From JAQVYV01 sp964507305 (GTDB lineage: Bacteria > Bacillota > Clostridia > Saccharofermentanales > UBA5734), in contig CAZDPQ010000007.1 of assembly GCA_964507305.1 (NCBI GenBank), forward strand, positions 1 to 44,669: a stretch of DNA of 44,669 bases, given 5' to 3'. Position 1 is the stretch's first letter, and every line of letters begins with the position of its first letter. Under the pieces are notes generated by a model. It was not told the DNA's origin, searched no databases, and saw only the letters and a program-made list of their open reading frames with translations. Shown piece after piece: positions 33,623 through 42,598 of this stretch. A program made the position numbers and the translations under genes.

Positions 33623-35824
33623 TCAGTAGGTCCTGAACGATATTTCATTGTAGATATCGCTGAAGAACCCGATTACATCCTGAATGATGTGAACCAGCAG
33701 CAATCCGATAAAGATCATGAGCAGAATTCCCACGATCGTCAGTACTGTCGCCAGCAGATTTTTCGCAAAGGAGTAATCGTGCGTAACCATCATGCCGAGC
33801 ACCAGCAATGCCAAGGTCCAGCCAATGGCGACCGTATTCAGGATTGTGTAGAAGGCAATCTCCTCTCCGACCAGAAAATGGGACAGCAAAAGCAGCGGAA
33901 CGGACAACAGGATGTACGGCCGCAAGGCATAGCCTGCCGCGATAAAAATGTCCTTCATGCTGCCTTCCCCGTCCATCAACGTTGTAAAGCACCAGTTGGA
34001 CACAATGAACAAGACCAGCGGAATCAGAATCAGCGATACCTCATACAGGATATTTACTTCCTCCGGGCGGACTCCCGTAACAATGTATCCGCTGAACTGG
34101 GCACGCACGGCGTACAGAACGGCAAACAACCCGTAAAATACGGCAGCGGCCCGCACACTGCCCTTTTTCTCCCTTTTCAGGTCCCAAAATCCGTCAAACG
34201 GATGGAAAATAACGTGTTTTGCATAATGGATTTCCTGATAAAAGGGGTGCGCCGTGGCCTTCCGGTAGAATCCGCTGTTCCGTATTTTTCCGGGAAGGAC
34301 GAGCAGAGCTCCCAATACCAGCAGCAATCCCAGAAAAATCCAGGTGAAATTCTTTTTCATAAAGAGGCTGCGTGTTTCGCGATAAGCGAGGGAATAGTAA
34401 TAGCGTTCCCCGATGGGCTTGAGCCGTGCCAGAGCTTCCGCATATTTTTTCTCCTGGATTTCAATGCGTGCCAGGCCGATATCTGCCGCTTCATAATTAC
34501 TGCAAATGGACAGGATCTCACTCCAGTAGATTCGGGACGCTTCGTAGTCGCCGATCCGGTGGCTCTCCACTGCCTTTTCGATCACGGCTCCGAATTGGGT
34601 CTGTTCAAAAACCGTCAGCGTCCCTTTGGCATAATCCGTTACCAGGATCCTGCTGCCGGATAGGGACATGGCGCTTGGAGAGTAGAAGGTGCCGGTTTGC
34701 GGCCCGATTCCGCCGAAGGCATAAAGCAGCATGCCATCCCGGTCGTAGGCGAATATTTTTCCGCTGTTCGAATCCAGTCCCATATACATTCCGTTCTCAA
34801 GCGGTTCCACATCCAGAAAGTAATTTTTGACCACGGTTCCGGCATGGTCCGCATAGGAGCCGTCACCATCCGGGTAAATGCTGCCGTTAGCAGTAACCAC
34901 CGTCCTGCGCTTTAAAATGTTTTCCCCCTGGCTGTTCAGACGGGAGATCGGCGGAATGCTCACAGTCTGGGAGGACACATAGAAAAACCCGCTGCTGTCC
35001 AGCTTTACGGAATTGTACTCCGTTGGTACAAATTTGAAAATCCGTTTCTTCTGTTCATCCGTATAAAATTTGCGCCACAGGACATCCGCAGCCTTTGGAA
35101 CCACTCTCGGAGCCCCCAGAAAGCCCATGAAACCGCCATTTTCATCCAGCTGGATCAAGCCTTGGTTGATACCGGCCGCTATCACATAGATCCGTCCGGC
35201 AAAATCCACTTCGATTTTTGTAGGCTGGTAGGTGTAGTCTTGCCCTAATATGTCGATGTCCGGTTTTTCATAAACCGCTTCCGCTTTCGGCGAGCGAAGA
35301 ATCGTCGTATCCTCGTCCATCGGCCGGATATCTTCCAGCCGGATGGCAATAATTCTGCCGGAACCGGTATCCGCAATATACAGCCGGTTGTTCTTTACCA
35401 CGCAGCTTCCGGGCGCGCTGAGATTTTCCCGGATCGTATGGTTGACAAAGGTAACCAGCTCTCCTTCAAGCTTCAGATCATCACTCAGAAATACAATTCG
35501 GTTGTTTCCCGAATCGCAGAGATAATACCGCTTGCCGTCCGGGTCGTAATAAATGTCGCTCAGACCCGAGAAGGGCGTCAGCCCGAGGTCGGTGCCGGTC
35601 AATGCCGCAACAGGCTGGTAAGGCGCGGGAATTTCCACCGGTTGTCCTTCCAACTGGTAGATATAGGAAACGTAAGGTGTCTCCGGGGCGATATTGCCGA
35701 TGGCATAAAAGCTACCCGATATCCCGGCAAGAACTGCCGCGGCTGTCAGGATGGCCGTTCCGGCCTGGAAGGCCCTGGAACGGAAAAGCTTCCTGCGTAT
35801 GAATTTTACAGTAGCATCGTTCAT
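33623..35824 (-). CDS. NHL-propeller protein with C-terminal Yip1-like membrane domain
   Basis: A 733-residue protein. One N-terminal membrane span (about 20-42) is followed by an extracytoplasmic propeller of NHL-like blades (GLSDIYYDPDGKRYYLCDSGNNRIVFL, SCVVKNNRLYIADTGSGRIIAI; motif stretches only partly quoted) to about residue 400. A tetratricopeptide-like helical stretch follows (about 415-470), then a span and a C-terminal block of about five spans resembling Yip1 proteins. The start at 35824 is chosen from AGAGGG upstream; an in-frame ATG at 35905 would lie inside the preceding permease gene. Conserved placement between permeases and the DUF5696 gene suggests a role in assembling or gating the uptake complex, but no function is known. 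Confidence 0.75.
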   Translation of the reverse strand: MNDATVKFIRRKLFRSRAFQAGTAILTAAAVLAGISGSFYAIGNIAPETPYVSYIYQLEGQPVEIPAPYQPVAALTGTDLGLTPFSGLSDIYYDPDGKRYYLCDSGNNRIVFLSDDLKLEGELVTFVNHTIRENLSAPGSCVVKNNRLYIADTGSGRIIAIRLEDIRPMDEDTTILRSPKAEAVYEKPDIDILGQDYTYQPTKIEVDFAGRIYVIAAGINQGLIQLDENGGFMGFLGAPRVVPKAADVLWRKFYTDEQKKRIFKFVPTEYNSVKLDSSGFFYVSSQTVSIPPISRLNSQGENILKRRTVVTANGSIYPDGDGSYADHAGTVVKNYFLDVEPLENGMYMGLDSNSGKIFAYDRDGMLLYAFGGIGPQTGTFYSPSAMSLSGSRILVTDYAKGTLTVFEQTQFGAVIEKAVESHRIGDYEASRIYWSEILSICSNYEAADIGLARIEIQEKKYAEALARLKPIGERYYYSLAYRETRSLFMKKNFTWIFLGLLLVLGALLVLPGKIRNSGFYRKATAHPFYQEIHYAKHVIFHPFDGFWDLKREKKGSVRAAAVFYGLFAVLYAVRAQFSGYIVTGVRPEEVNILYEVSLILIPLVLFIVSNWCFTTLMDGEGSMKDIFIAAGYALRPYILLSVPLLLLSHFLVGEEIAFYTILNTVAIGWTLALLVLGMMVTHDYSFAKNLLATVLTIVGILLMIFIGLLLVHIIQDVIGFFSDIYNEISFRTY

Positions 35825-35838
35825 CAGATTCGTCCCTC

Positions 35839-36708
35839 TTATTCTTTCATTCCCGACGAAGCCATGGTCCGGATGATATTGCTTTGGCTGAAAAGAAAAA
35901 TGCAAACCGGAACAAGCATCATGAAAACGGAAACGGCTGCTCCGGTGCCGGCACGCGCGATTCCTCCCGACATGATCTGGCTCAGGGCATAGGAAAGCGT
36001 TTTACGCTCCTCGCTGAATATGTAGGTTGTCGAGCCGATATTCCAGAGGCCTTGAACCGACAACAGCATCAGGGTCAGCCAGGCAGGCTTTACATTCGGC
36101 ATGACGATGTCCCAGAAAACACGCCATTGGGAAGCACCGTCTATTCGTGCCGCTTCCAGGAGAGAATCCGGAATCTGCTCCATGAACTGCTTCATGAGGT
36201 AAAGTCCAAGCGCTGCGGAAAAGGCTGGAATAATCAGTGAATACGGCGTATTGATCAAGTGGAAAACCGACATGGTGATATAGTTCGGAACCGCCGTTAC
36301 CGTCCCGTTGAACATCAGCGCCAGCACAATCGTGTTAAAAATCAGGTTCCGTCCCGGGAAATTCTTTTTTGCCAGAGGGAAGGCGCACATGGACGACAGC
36401 AGGATATGCCCGAAGGTCCCGGCCGCGGTGATGGCAACCGTATTCCAGAGATACCGGAGAAAAGGAACCCACGAATCGTTCATAATCCGGAACATGTCCA
36501 GAAAATTTTTCATGGTCCAGGCCCGGGGCAGAAGCCTGGGCGGGAAAATCCAGAGTTCGTTCAACGGTTTAAACGCATTTCCGACAATCAGAACCAGCGG
36601 AAGCGCCGTGAAAGAAGCAAACACAAACAGCACCGCAAAAAGCAGAATGGTTCCGAATCTGGAGCGGTTCACTTTTTTAGATTTTTTCAAATAGACAAAA
36701 GCTTTCAT
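35839..36708 (-). CDS. Carbohydrate ABC transporter permease, MalG type (pair A)
   Basis: This 289-residue protein has six predicted membrane spans and the EAA loop EAARIDGASQWRVFWDIVMP. It starts 2 bp after the stop of its MalF-type partner. It is adjacent to the large fused binding protein through that partner, so these three likely form one importer. Confidence 0.88.
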   Translation of the reverse strand: MKAFVYLKKSKKVNRSRFGTILLFAVLFVFASFTALPLVLIVGNAFKPLNELWIFPPRLLPRAWTMKNFLDMFRIMNDSWVPFLRYLWNTVAITAAGTFGHILLSSMCAFPLAKKNFPGRNLIFNTIVLALMFNGTVTAVPNYITMSVFHLINTPYSLIIPAFSAALGLYLMKQFMEQIPDSLLEAARIDGASQWRVFWDIVMPNVKPAWLTLMLLSVQGLWNIGSTTYIFSEERKTLSYALSQIMSGGIARAGTGAAVSVFMMLVPVCIFLFSQSNIIRTMASSGMKE

Positions 36709-36710
36709 TT

Positions 36711-37634
36711 TTATGCACCTACCTTTTTCAGAAGATGCTGGACCATCCGGTTTGTGGCGATCATCAGTAAAAACAGGATCGTGGCAATCGCCGACGCATA
36801 TCCCATTTCAAACCGGATGTTGCCGTAATCCTGCAGGTGGTGGACCATGGTATGGAGAACGTAATTCGTGCTCGGAAATCCAAATAGACCATTGATCACA
36901 TCTCCGATTCCGAAGGATGCGGTAATGCTCATCACCGCGCCGAACAACAGTTGGGGACGCATAGAAGGCAGCGTCACAAACCACAGCTCCTGCCACCGGT
37001 TCTTGATTCCATCCACAGCAGCCGCCTCATATAGAACCGGGTCCACATTCTGGTAACCGGCGATAAAGGACAAGAAAGACGTTCCAAGGCTCATCCACAG
37101 AATGACCGTCACCGCGGAAGGAACCATGTAGTTCGGGTCGGTCAGCCATTGAATCGGCGTATAAATCAGGTTGTACTTCATCAGAAAGCCGTTCAGAAAA
37201 CCGTAGGCATCCCCGCTGTATATGATCTGCCAGATCAGATAGGCCGAACCGGCAAGGGTCGGCGTATAGAACAGCAGGGTCAGAAATGCCCGGATTCCCG
37301 CAGGAAATTCGTTTACAAGCCAGGCCAGCAGCAGGCACAGCAGAAAACTGACCGGACCCGTTATAACCGAAAGGATCAGGGTGTTTTTCACCGCCAGAAT
37401 AAAAATGTTGTCATCCAGCAGCAGGCTGAAGTAATTTTGCAGCCCGATGAACCGGGGAGGTTCCAGCACATTGAAATAGGAAAAGCTCAAGCCGATGGAA
37501 ACAAGGACCGGAATGACGGTAAATACTGTAAAGAGCAGCAGGTAAGGTGCCATAAACAAATAGTCTTCCTTATGCCGTGCCCAGACAGCCGTCAGTCTTG
37601 ATTTACCCGGAGCTACGGGTTTTCCGTTCCTCAT
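36711..37634 (-). CDS. Carbohydrate ABC transporter permease, MalF type (pair A)
   Basis: This 307-residue protein has six predicted membrane spans and the EAA loop YEAAAVDGIKNRWQELWFV. Its ATG overlaps the stop of the 988-residue binding protein by 4 bp, which argues that the two act together. Confidence 0.88.
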   Translation of the reverse strand: MRNGKPVAPGKSRLTAVWARHKEDYLFMAPYLLLFTVFTVIPVLVSIGLSFSYFNVLEPPRFIGLQNYFSLLLDDNIFILAVKNTLILSVITGPVSFLLCLLLAWLVNEFPAGIRAFLTLLFYTPTLAGSAYLIWQIIYSGDAYGFLNGFLMKYNLIYTPIQWLTDPNYMVPSAVTVILWMSLGTSFLSFIAGYQNVDPVLYEAAAVDGIKNRWQELWFVTLPSMRPQLLFGAVMSITASFGIGDVINGLFGFPSTNYVLHTMVHHLQDYGNIRFEMGYASAIATILFLLMIATNRMVQHLLKKVGA

Positions 37635-40597
37635 GGTTCTCCTCCGATTCGATATTCCGTTTTTACCTCCAGGCCAAATTCCAGTCGCTTGCTGACAATC
37701 TCGGCGCTGATATCCTGTTGGGCCTCCGTGATGGTTTCCCTCACATCCCTGCCGGACAAAATAACGTCACGAATTGCAAAATCCATGTGCCTTGCGGTGA
37801 AATAGCCGCCCGGGATTTCCGGAATCGCCCTGGCAAAAGCTCTCTGGATGGCAAGGTTTTTTGCTGTTGACGAGTCCCAGGCCATCTGTTGCATCGCTTC
37901 AAGGTTTGCCGTAGGGTACCGGGCCGCGTCGCCCATGATGCTTTCCAATTCCTGCCCGTAAATTATCTGGGTCTCCGCTTCGGTCCACCATTTCATGAAG
38001 GTCCACGCCGCCTCCGGGTTTTTCGAATTGGACAGCAGAATACACCCGCTGACTGTGGACGCAACACTTCTGTCAATCGTCCCGTCCGGACGAAAAGTTC
38101 CGGGCACCGGCCTCATTCCCCAGAGCCCTTTTAGCTCAGGCGCAAAAACCGACATCTGGTTATAGGCTGTAAAATCGTTGATGGCGATCGGCATTTCTCC
38201 GGTCCGGAAACGGTTAGCAAAATCAAAGGTCAGGGCTTGTTTGTATTCCGTGTAGATTCCGGTGAATTTTTCAAAAGCTCTTATTCCCGCCGGAGACGCG
38301 ACGGCGGACTGCTGCCCGTCTTCCGTATAGAACGCTCCGCCCGCCTGGTACAGAAACATGGCATAGGAGCTCAGGTTGGACAATACGCCCAGCTGGAGAT
38401 AGCTTTTCTGAATTCGGGGCAGAACGGATAAAAACAGGGAGTCCCAGGTGTCCAGCTGGGATTCGTCAATACCAAGCTCGTCCAGAATGTCCTTTCTGTA
38501 AAAAAGCATGGGGTAGCTCTGGGTTTCCGGCAGCGCATACAGACTGCTGCCGAGTCGGAATGGAAGAGCCGCTTCCGGAAGGAACCGGGTGAAAATTTCC
38601 TCTGCGTCACGGAACTGGGATAAATCAGCCACCGCGTTGCGAAGGGCATAATTCAGCGGGTCCGCCTGAGGCTGCTGCAAAGCCACATCCGGTCCGATCC
38701 CGGCCAGCGTGGCCGGCAGCAGGGCTCCCATCGACACCAGCTGCAGGCGGGCCGTAATCCCTTCTCTTGGCGTGAAGCTTTCCGATATCATCTGCCGGAT
38801 CAGCAGGGACTGATCTCTTCCTGCTGTCGTTCCTACGCCGGAACCGATCCAGACTGTTATTGCTTCATCCTCTGATTTTTGCGTGGTGCCGATTTCAGCA
38901 TAGTCAATGATAAAAGAGGCCAGAAACTGTCTGATATAAAATCCGACCACCCCGAAAACTCCAGCTTCCGCAGCCGGGAGAGGCGCATTCTCCGTATCCA
39001 GAACCAGGTAATCGATTTCCAGCGGCTGACTTTTCACCTGATTCATCCAGGCTCCGAATCCGGATATGTTGTTCTGGAAATCCAGCAGGCGATAGGCAAT
39101 GGTTTCAGGATCATCCAACATTTCACCGATCTGGTAAATCAAGCGGGATATCGCCGCTGTGCTTTGCCCGCCACCGGTCAAACCTTGGACCTTTTCTTCC
39201 AGCCGGGCCATCTGCTCCTGAACCTGCTGCATAAGCATCAGCGTATCCGGCAGTGTTTTGTCGAATTCATAGTCCCTGAACTGATCAGGAGTCGGCCCGG
39301 TAATCGTAACAATCTGTCTATAGATCCGGTTCAGTTCATACAACAACTCCTGGGCGTCCCGGGCGATCCCGGCATAGGCACCGAGTGTTGCCTCCAGACG
39401 GATGGCATGGGTTCCTTCGCTCAGCCGGAAGCGGTATGCTTCGCCGGTTTCGGAATCCTGCAGGCGTGATGACTGCCATCCGCCGCCATAAGGAAAAAGC
39501 AGGGATGCAGCCTCTTTAAATGGCAGTTCGCCGTCGATGGTCAGCGCCCGGGCCGAAACATCGTTGACCTTTGTATCCTGTTTCCAACGCAGTGACAGTG
39601 TATAAAATCCGTCCTCCGGCACCCGGACGGTCCATTCGATCCATTGCCCGACCCGGCTCCAGCGTTCTCCGCCGATGGTGTTGTACAGCACCAGCTTGTA
39701 GTTTGACGGTTCAGTCAATGGAGAGGACCGGTCCGCACGGGGATACAGCGAACGGTCGGATTTCGCCGATGATTGTTCCGCCTGGATGACAATGGCATCC
39801 GGCTGCGCCGTTCCGCCTTGTTCATTCCATAACGCAGTTTGTTCTGCATAAGACGGTGTTTCCAGGCTCGGTTCCAGCCATATTTCTGAAACAGACAGCG
39901 CTTCAGAGACCGAACGCAGACCCAGGGTATGCGCTCCCGCCGACAGGTAAACAGCCGGCGGCTCCTGTAAAAATCCGGAAGGGTCTTTCAGATAGGTTCC
40001 TGCAAATCCTTCCTTCTCGATTTGTGACGGGCGAATATCGTTCCCTAACCTGTCCTTTACTGAACCCGGCTGTTCGCGATCCGTCCAGATCCGGTCCAAT
40101 TCCACTTCGGTCCATTCGCTAAACGGAATTTCCCCATCCAGCTCGACGGAGCGAAGAATTCTTCCTCCGGAAGATCCTTCCGCCGCATATTTCATATAGA
40201 TCTTATAGAATCCGGCGGTCTCCGCCTCGAATAAAAAGACAGCCAGCCCCTCCGATTCCGTGTGGATGCACGGGATCCCATCTGTCGTCGTTTCTTCTGC
40301 ACCGGAAGACTTTTCCGGATCAAAATCCTCCGGAGACAGAACCACCGGAAGCGCATTTTGTGTTTCATTAACCTGATCACCCACTGCAGCCAGGTAATCC
40401 GTGTACCCTGAGGGGATCCCTGAAACGCCGGTTTGCGTGTTATTCTCAGCCGTACTTCCGGCTTTAGCGCTTTCCCCCCAGACCCGAACGGAGGCATCCG
40501 GAAAGGCCGGAATTTCCCCTGCGAAGGCTGCAACAGTCAGAACGGCCAGCAGAAAAGCTGCCAGGCACTTGCCGTTTTTCAAAAACATTTTTTTCAT
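37631..40597 (-). CDS. Very large substrate-binding protein fused to two carbohydrate-binding-like domains
   Basis: This 988-residue protein has a signal peptide (MKKMFLKNGKCLAAFLLAVL) without a lipobox Cys at the cleavage site. Two beta-sandwich modules follow at about 95-250 (AGFYKIYMKYA, SVELDGEIPF) and 275-420 (GQWIEWTVRVPEDGFYTLSLRW), each like CBM6/CBM35-type domains. A helical linker lies at about 425-515. The C-terminal part (about 590-960) is a family-1 extracellular binding domain (ITVWIGSG, MLFYRKDILDELG, GEMPIAINDF, AWTFMKWWTEAE). Ordinary binding proteins of this type are about half as long. It may hold the polymer with one part and pass oligosaccharides to pair A with the other. 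Both ends overlap neighbouring genes by 4 bp. Confidence 0.82.
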   Translation of the reverse strand: MKKMFLKNGKCLAAFLLAVLTVAAFAGEIPAFPDASVRVWGESAKAGSTAENNTQTGVSGIPSGYTDYLAAVGDQVNETQNALPVVLSPEDFDPEKSSGAEETTTDGIPCIHTESEGLAVFLFEAETAGFYKIYMKYAAEGSSGGRILRSVELDGEIPFSEWTEVELDRIWTDREQPGSVKDRLGNDIRPSQIEKEGFAGTYLKDPSGFLQEPPAVYLSAGAHTLGLRSVSEALSVSEIWLEPSLETPSYAEQTALWNEQGGTAQPDAIVIQAEQSSAKSDRSLYPRADRSSPLTEPSNYKLVLYNTIGGERWSRVGQWIEWTVRVPEDGFYTLSLRWKQDTKVNDVSARALTIDGELPFKEAASLLFPYGGGWQSSRLQDSETGEAYRFRLSEGTHAIRLEATLGAYAGIARDAQELLYELNRIYRQIVTITGPTPDQFRDYEFDKTLPDTLMLMQQVQEQMARLEEKVQGLTGGGQSTAAISRLIYQIGEMLDDPETIAYRLLDFQNNISGFGAWMNQVKSQPLEIDYLVLDTENAPLPAAEAGVFGVVGFYIRQFLASFIIDYAEIGTTQKSEDEAITVWIGSGVGTTAGRDQSLLIRQMISESFTPREGITARLQLVSMGALLPATLAGIGPDVALQQPQADPLNYALRNAVADLSQFRDAEEIFTRFLPEAALPFRLGSSLYALPETQSYPMLFYRKDILDELGIDESQLDTWDSLFLSVLPRIQKSYLQLGVLSNLSSYAMFLYQAGGAFYTEDGQQSAVASPAGIRAFEKFTGIYTEYKQALTFDFANRFRTGEMPIAINDFTAYNQMSVFAPELKGLWGMRPVPGTFRPDGTIDRSVASTVSGCILLSNSKNPEAAWTFMKWWTEAETQIIYGQELESIMGDAARYPTANLEAMQQMAWDSSTAKNLAIQRAFARAIPEIPGGYFTARHMDFAIRDVILSGRDVRETITEAQQDISAEIVSKRLEFGLEVKTEYRIGGEP

Positions 40598-42126
40598 TCC
40601 GCTGTCACCTTCAGTACGCGCAGAGACTGGGAATCCACACCGATTTCCAACTCTGCGAAGCCTTCTGCTGTTCCGGTATATAAGACAGTTCCGTCCATCA
40701 GGTCCGTCACCGTATACGCATCTGCAGCAGGGAGCTCCAGCGCGGCCGGGTCCAGATGGATTTTGATTTTAATGGCGGCATCCGTACTGTTTCCGGGGAT
40801 GATCACCGCCCTGCCGTTGCGGAAGCGGGCGTAAGTCTGGATTACCGCTCCGTCGGCTTCCACCTTTGCAATGTTCGAATCCCGGTGGTTTTCGGGAAAA
40901 TATTCAAAAATGTCGTGGTATTCCCGGCGGATGGAAATCATTTTCCGGATGTTATCATGGAATTCCTTTTTCCCGGGCAGGCCTGCCTTGGACAAATCGA
41001 TGGGCTCCACATAGAGCAGCCCGTGGATGGTGTCGTAATTCATTTCTTCTCCGATGAAGAATACAGGGATATACGGCGAAAAGATCGCCTGGTATGCAAA
41101 CCGGAGGCGGCTGCCCTTGGTGGTGAGTACCATGTCATGGTTGGATAAGGCAAAGGAATAAAAACGTTCCTGCCCGCCCTGGCCGGAAGCCTGCTTCTGG
41201 AAAGTGCCGAGACCGGTTCCCTGCCGGACGGCATCCACGATGTTTTCATTCAGAAACAGGTCCGCCCTGTATTTCACCCGCTTGTCCTGGTCCGCCAAGT
41301 CATACGGATAGACCCCGTTCTGGTCAAAATCAAAGCCGGCGCCCCGGTCTGACGGTCCTTCGGAGAAAATGGCGATTTTATAGCCTTCGTCCCAACAGGC
41401 CTGACGGATTTTTCCCCAGGTCATCGTGCCGAAGCAGCCCGGCTCCAGATCACAGCGAAAACCGTCAATGTTCAGCCGCTTCACCCATCCGACGCATAAA
41501 TCGATCCAATATTCCTCCACAGCCGTTTTCGAAAAAATGAAGTCGTGCATTTTCCCCCAGGTGATGTCCAGCGCTCCGCTGCTGTCCTTGCGAAACCAAT
41601 CCGGATGCTCTTTAACCAGGGAGCTTTCCATGTTGACGCCGTGGGGAACAATATCCAGGAAAACCCGGATATTCCGTTTATGAGCTTCTTCTATGAGGTT
41701 GGCCAATTCCGCTTCCGTTCCCAGAGATGGTTCGATCTTGTCCGGCTCCTTCACGTTGAATCCGTTTTGATTGATCTTATCGAGATTCTCGTTGTCCTCA
41801 TCGATACCCTTTTCAAAAACCGGAGAGATCCAGACGCCGTTCACACCCAGATCTTGCAGATAATCCAGTGCCGGGAGGGCTCCGTTGAATGTCCCTTCTT
41901 TGCTGATGGTTTCAATCCGCATCTGGGCTATGACCAGAGACTTTACCCAATCCGGTGATATTCCTTCGAGGGTAACCTCACCTTGCTCGCGGTATAACCC
42001 TGTATAAAAATCTTCCGGAGTGCTGCTTGCGGAGGCCGAATCCGTGTTCCCCGGCCGCGCGGTACAGGAAGAAACCAGCAATCCGGCAATTAGAATGAGG
42101 GCGAGGATTTTTATTCTTTGAAACAT
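40594..42126 (-). CDS. GH13-like glycoside hydrolase, lipoprotein paralogue
   Basis: A 510-residue lipoprotein (MFQRIKILALILIAGLLVSS, lipobox VSSC with Cys21). GH13 residues are intact: Asp226 in GFRCDLEPG, Glu256 in IFSEGPS and an HD pair in LSNHDM. Region I is FLDIVPHGV rather than DxxxNH. The C-terminal beta domain starts near 425. It is the first gene of an eight-gene operon extending to 29148, in which every junction is short or overlapping. An AAGGAG site lies 7 bp upstream. As a lipoprotein coupled to the binding-protein gene, it could trim chains right at the transporter mouth. A promoter and operator O7 lie upstream. Confidence 0.83.
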   Translation of the reverse strand: MFQRIKILALILIAGLLVSSCTARPGNTDSASASSTPEDFYTGLYREQGEVTLEGISPDWVKSLVIAQMRIETISKEGTFNGALPALDYLQDLGVNGVWISPVFEKGIDEDNENLDKINQNGFNVKEPDKIEPSLGTEAELANLIEEAHKRNIRVFLDIVPHGVNMESSLVKEHPDWFRKDSSGALDITWGKMHDFIFSKTAVEEYWIDLCVGWVKRLNIDGFRCDLEPGCFGTMTWGKIRQACWDEGYKIAIFSEGPSDRGAGFDFDQNGVYPYDLADQDKRVKYRADLFLNENIVDAVRQGTGLGTFQKQASGQGGQERFYSFALSNHDMVLTTKGSRLRFAYQAIFSPYIPVFFIGEEMNYDTIHGLLYVEPIDLSKAGLPGKKEFHDNIRKMISIRREYHDIFEYFPENHRDSNIAKVEADGAVIQTYARFRNGRAVIIPGNSTDAAIKIKIHLDPAALELPAADAYTVTDLMDGTVLYTGTAEGFAELEIGVDSQSLRVLKVTAE

Positions 42127-42173
42127 CCCTTGACTCCTTTATCACAAACTGGCGTAATGAACACCGCGCAGAA

Positions 42174-42187
42174 TTAAAGCGCTTAAC
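42174..42187. promoter_or_regulatory. LacI-type operator O7
   Basis: TTAAAGCGCTTAAC lies downstream of the -10 box of the eight-gene operon, in the leader before the ATG at 42126. Confidence 0.7.
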
Positions 42188-42188
42188 C

Positions 42189-42224
42189 TATGCTAATAAT
42201 AGCATAGCCCGACAGAGTGCACAA
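42189..42224 (-). promoter_or_regulatory. Promoter of the eight-gene transport operon, with palindrome at the -10 box
   Basis: TTGTGC (42219-42224), 17 bp and TATTAT (42196-42201) on the minus strand. The -10 box sits in a perfect 7-4-7 palindrome (TATGCTA-ATAA-TAGCATA, 42189-42206), which could be a further regulator site. Confidence 0.6.
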
Positions 42225-42235
42225 GTAGTATATTG

Positions 42236-42478
42236 GGATCACCGGGACATCCTGCCGGGGTTCCCGCTGGTTCAAGCACGCATCGCGTCACGCAGCGTGT
42301 CTTGTTCATGACCGTCTGCCGGCTGATCTGGCTCTCGCAGTTTCTGCTCCATGATCCGGCAGATGAACGCGCCTTATAACTGCCCGGCCTTTTACAGCGC
42401 TTCCGTCAGGCCTTCGGTGATGTCGATTGCCACGATTTCCCTGATGAATTGTTCTGCAATTTGTTATATACTCTCCAT
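42236..42478 (-). pseudogene. Degenerate gene start, possibly an IS256-type transposase remnant
   Basis: An ATG at 42478 with an AGGAG site 8 bp upstream opens a frame that is interrupted by stops after 4, 27 and 33 codons, yet continues with protein-like sequence (QIAEQFIREIVAIDITEGLT and IMEQKLREPDQPADGHE). Upstream of it, 42561-42579 reads GTGTAAAATTGTTCTCAGT on the minus strand, like the terminal repeat of an insertion sequence. The transposase family is a guess; the decay is seen directly. The remaining stretch 42479-42598 holds no gene. Confidence 0.4.
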
Positions 42479-42598
42479 GAAGAAATCTCCTGTTGCTGGT
42501 TTTTTGTGGTTTTGTCGACTCACATTCTACCAGATGGTAGGATTTCTTCTTCTTTATTCGACTGAGAACAATTTTACACTAACGCCGGGGCCCCTTTC

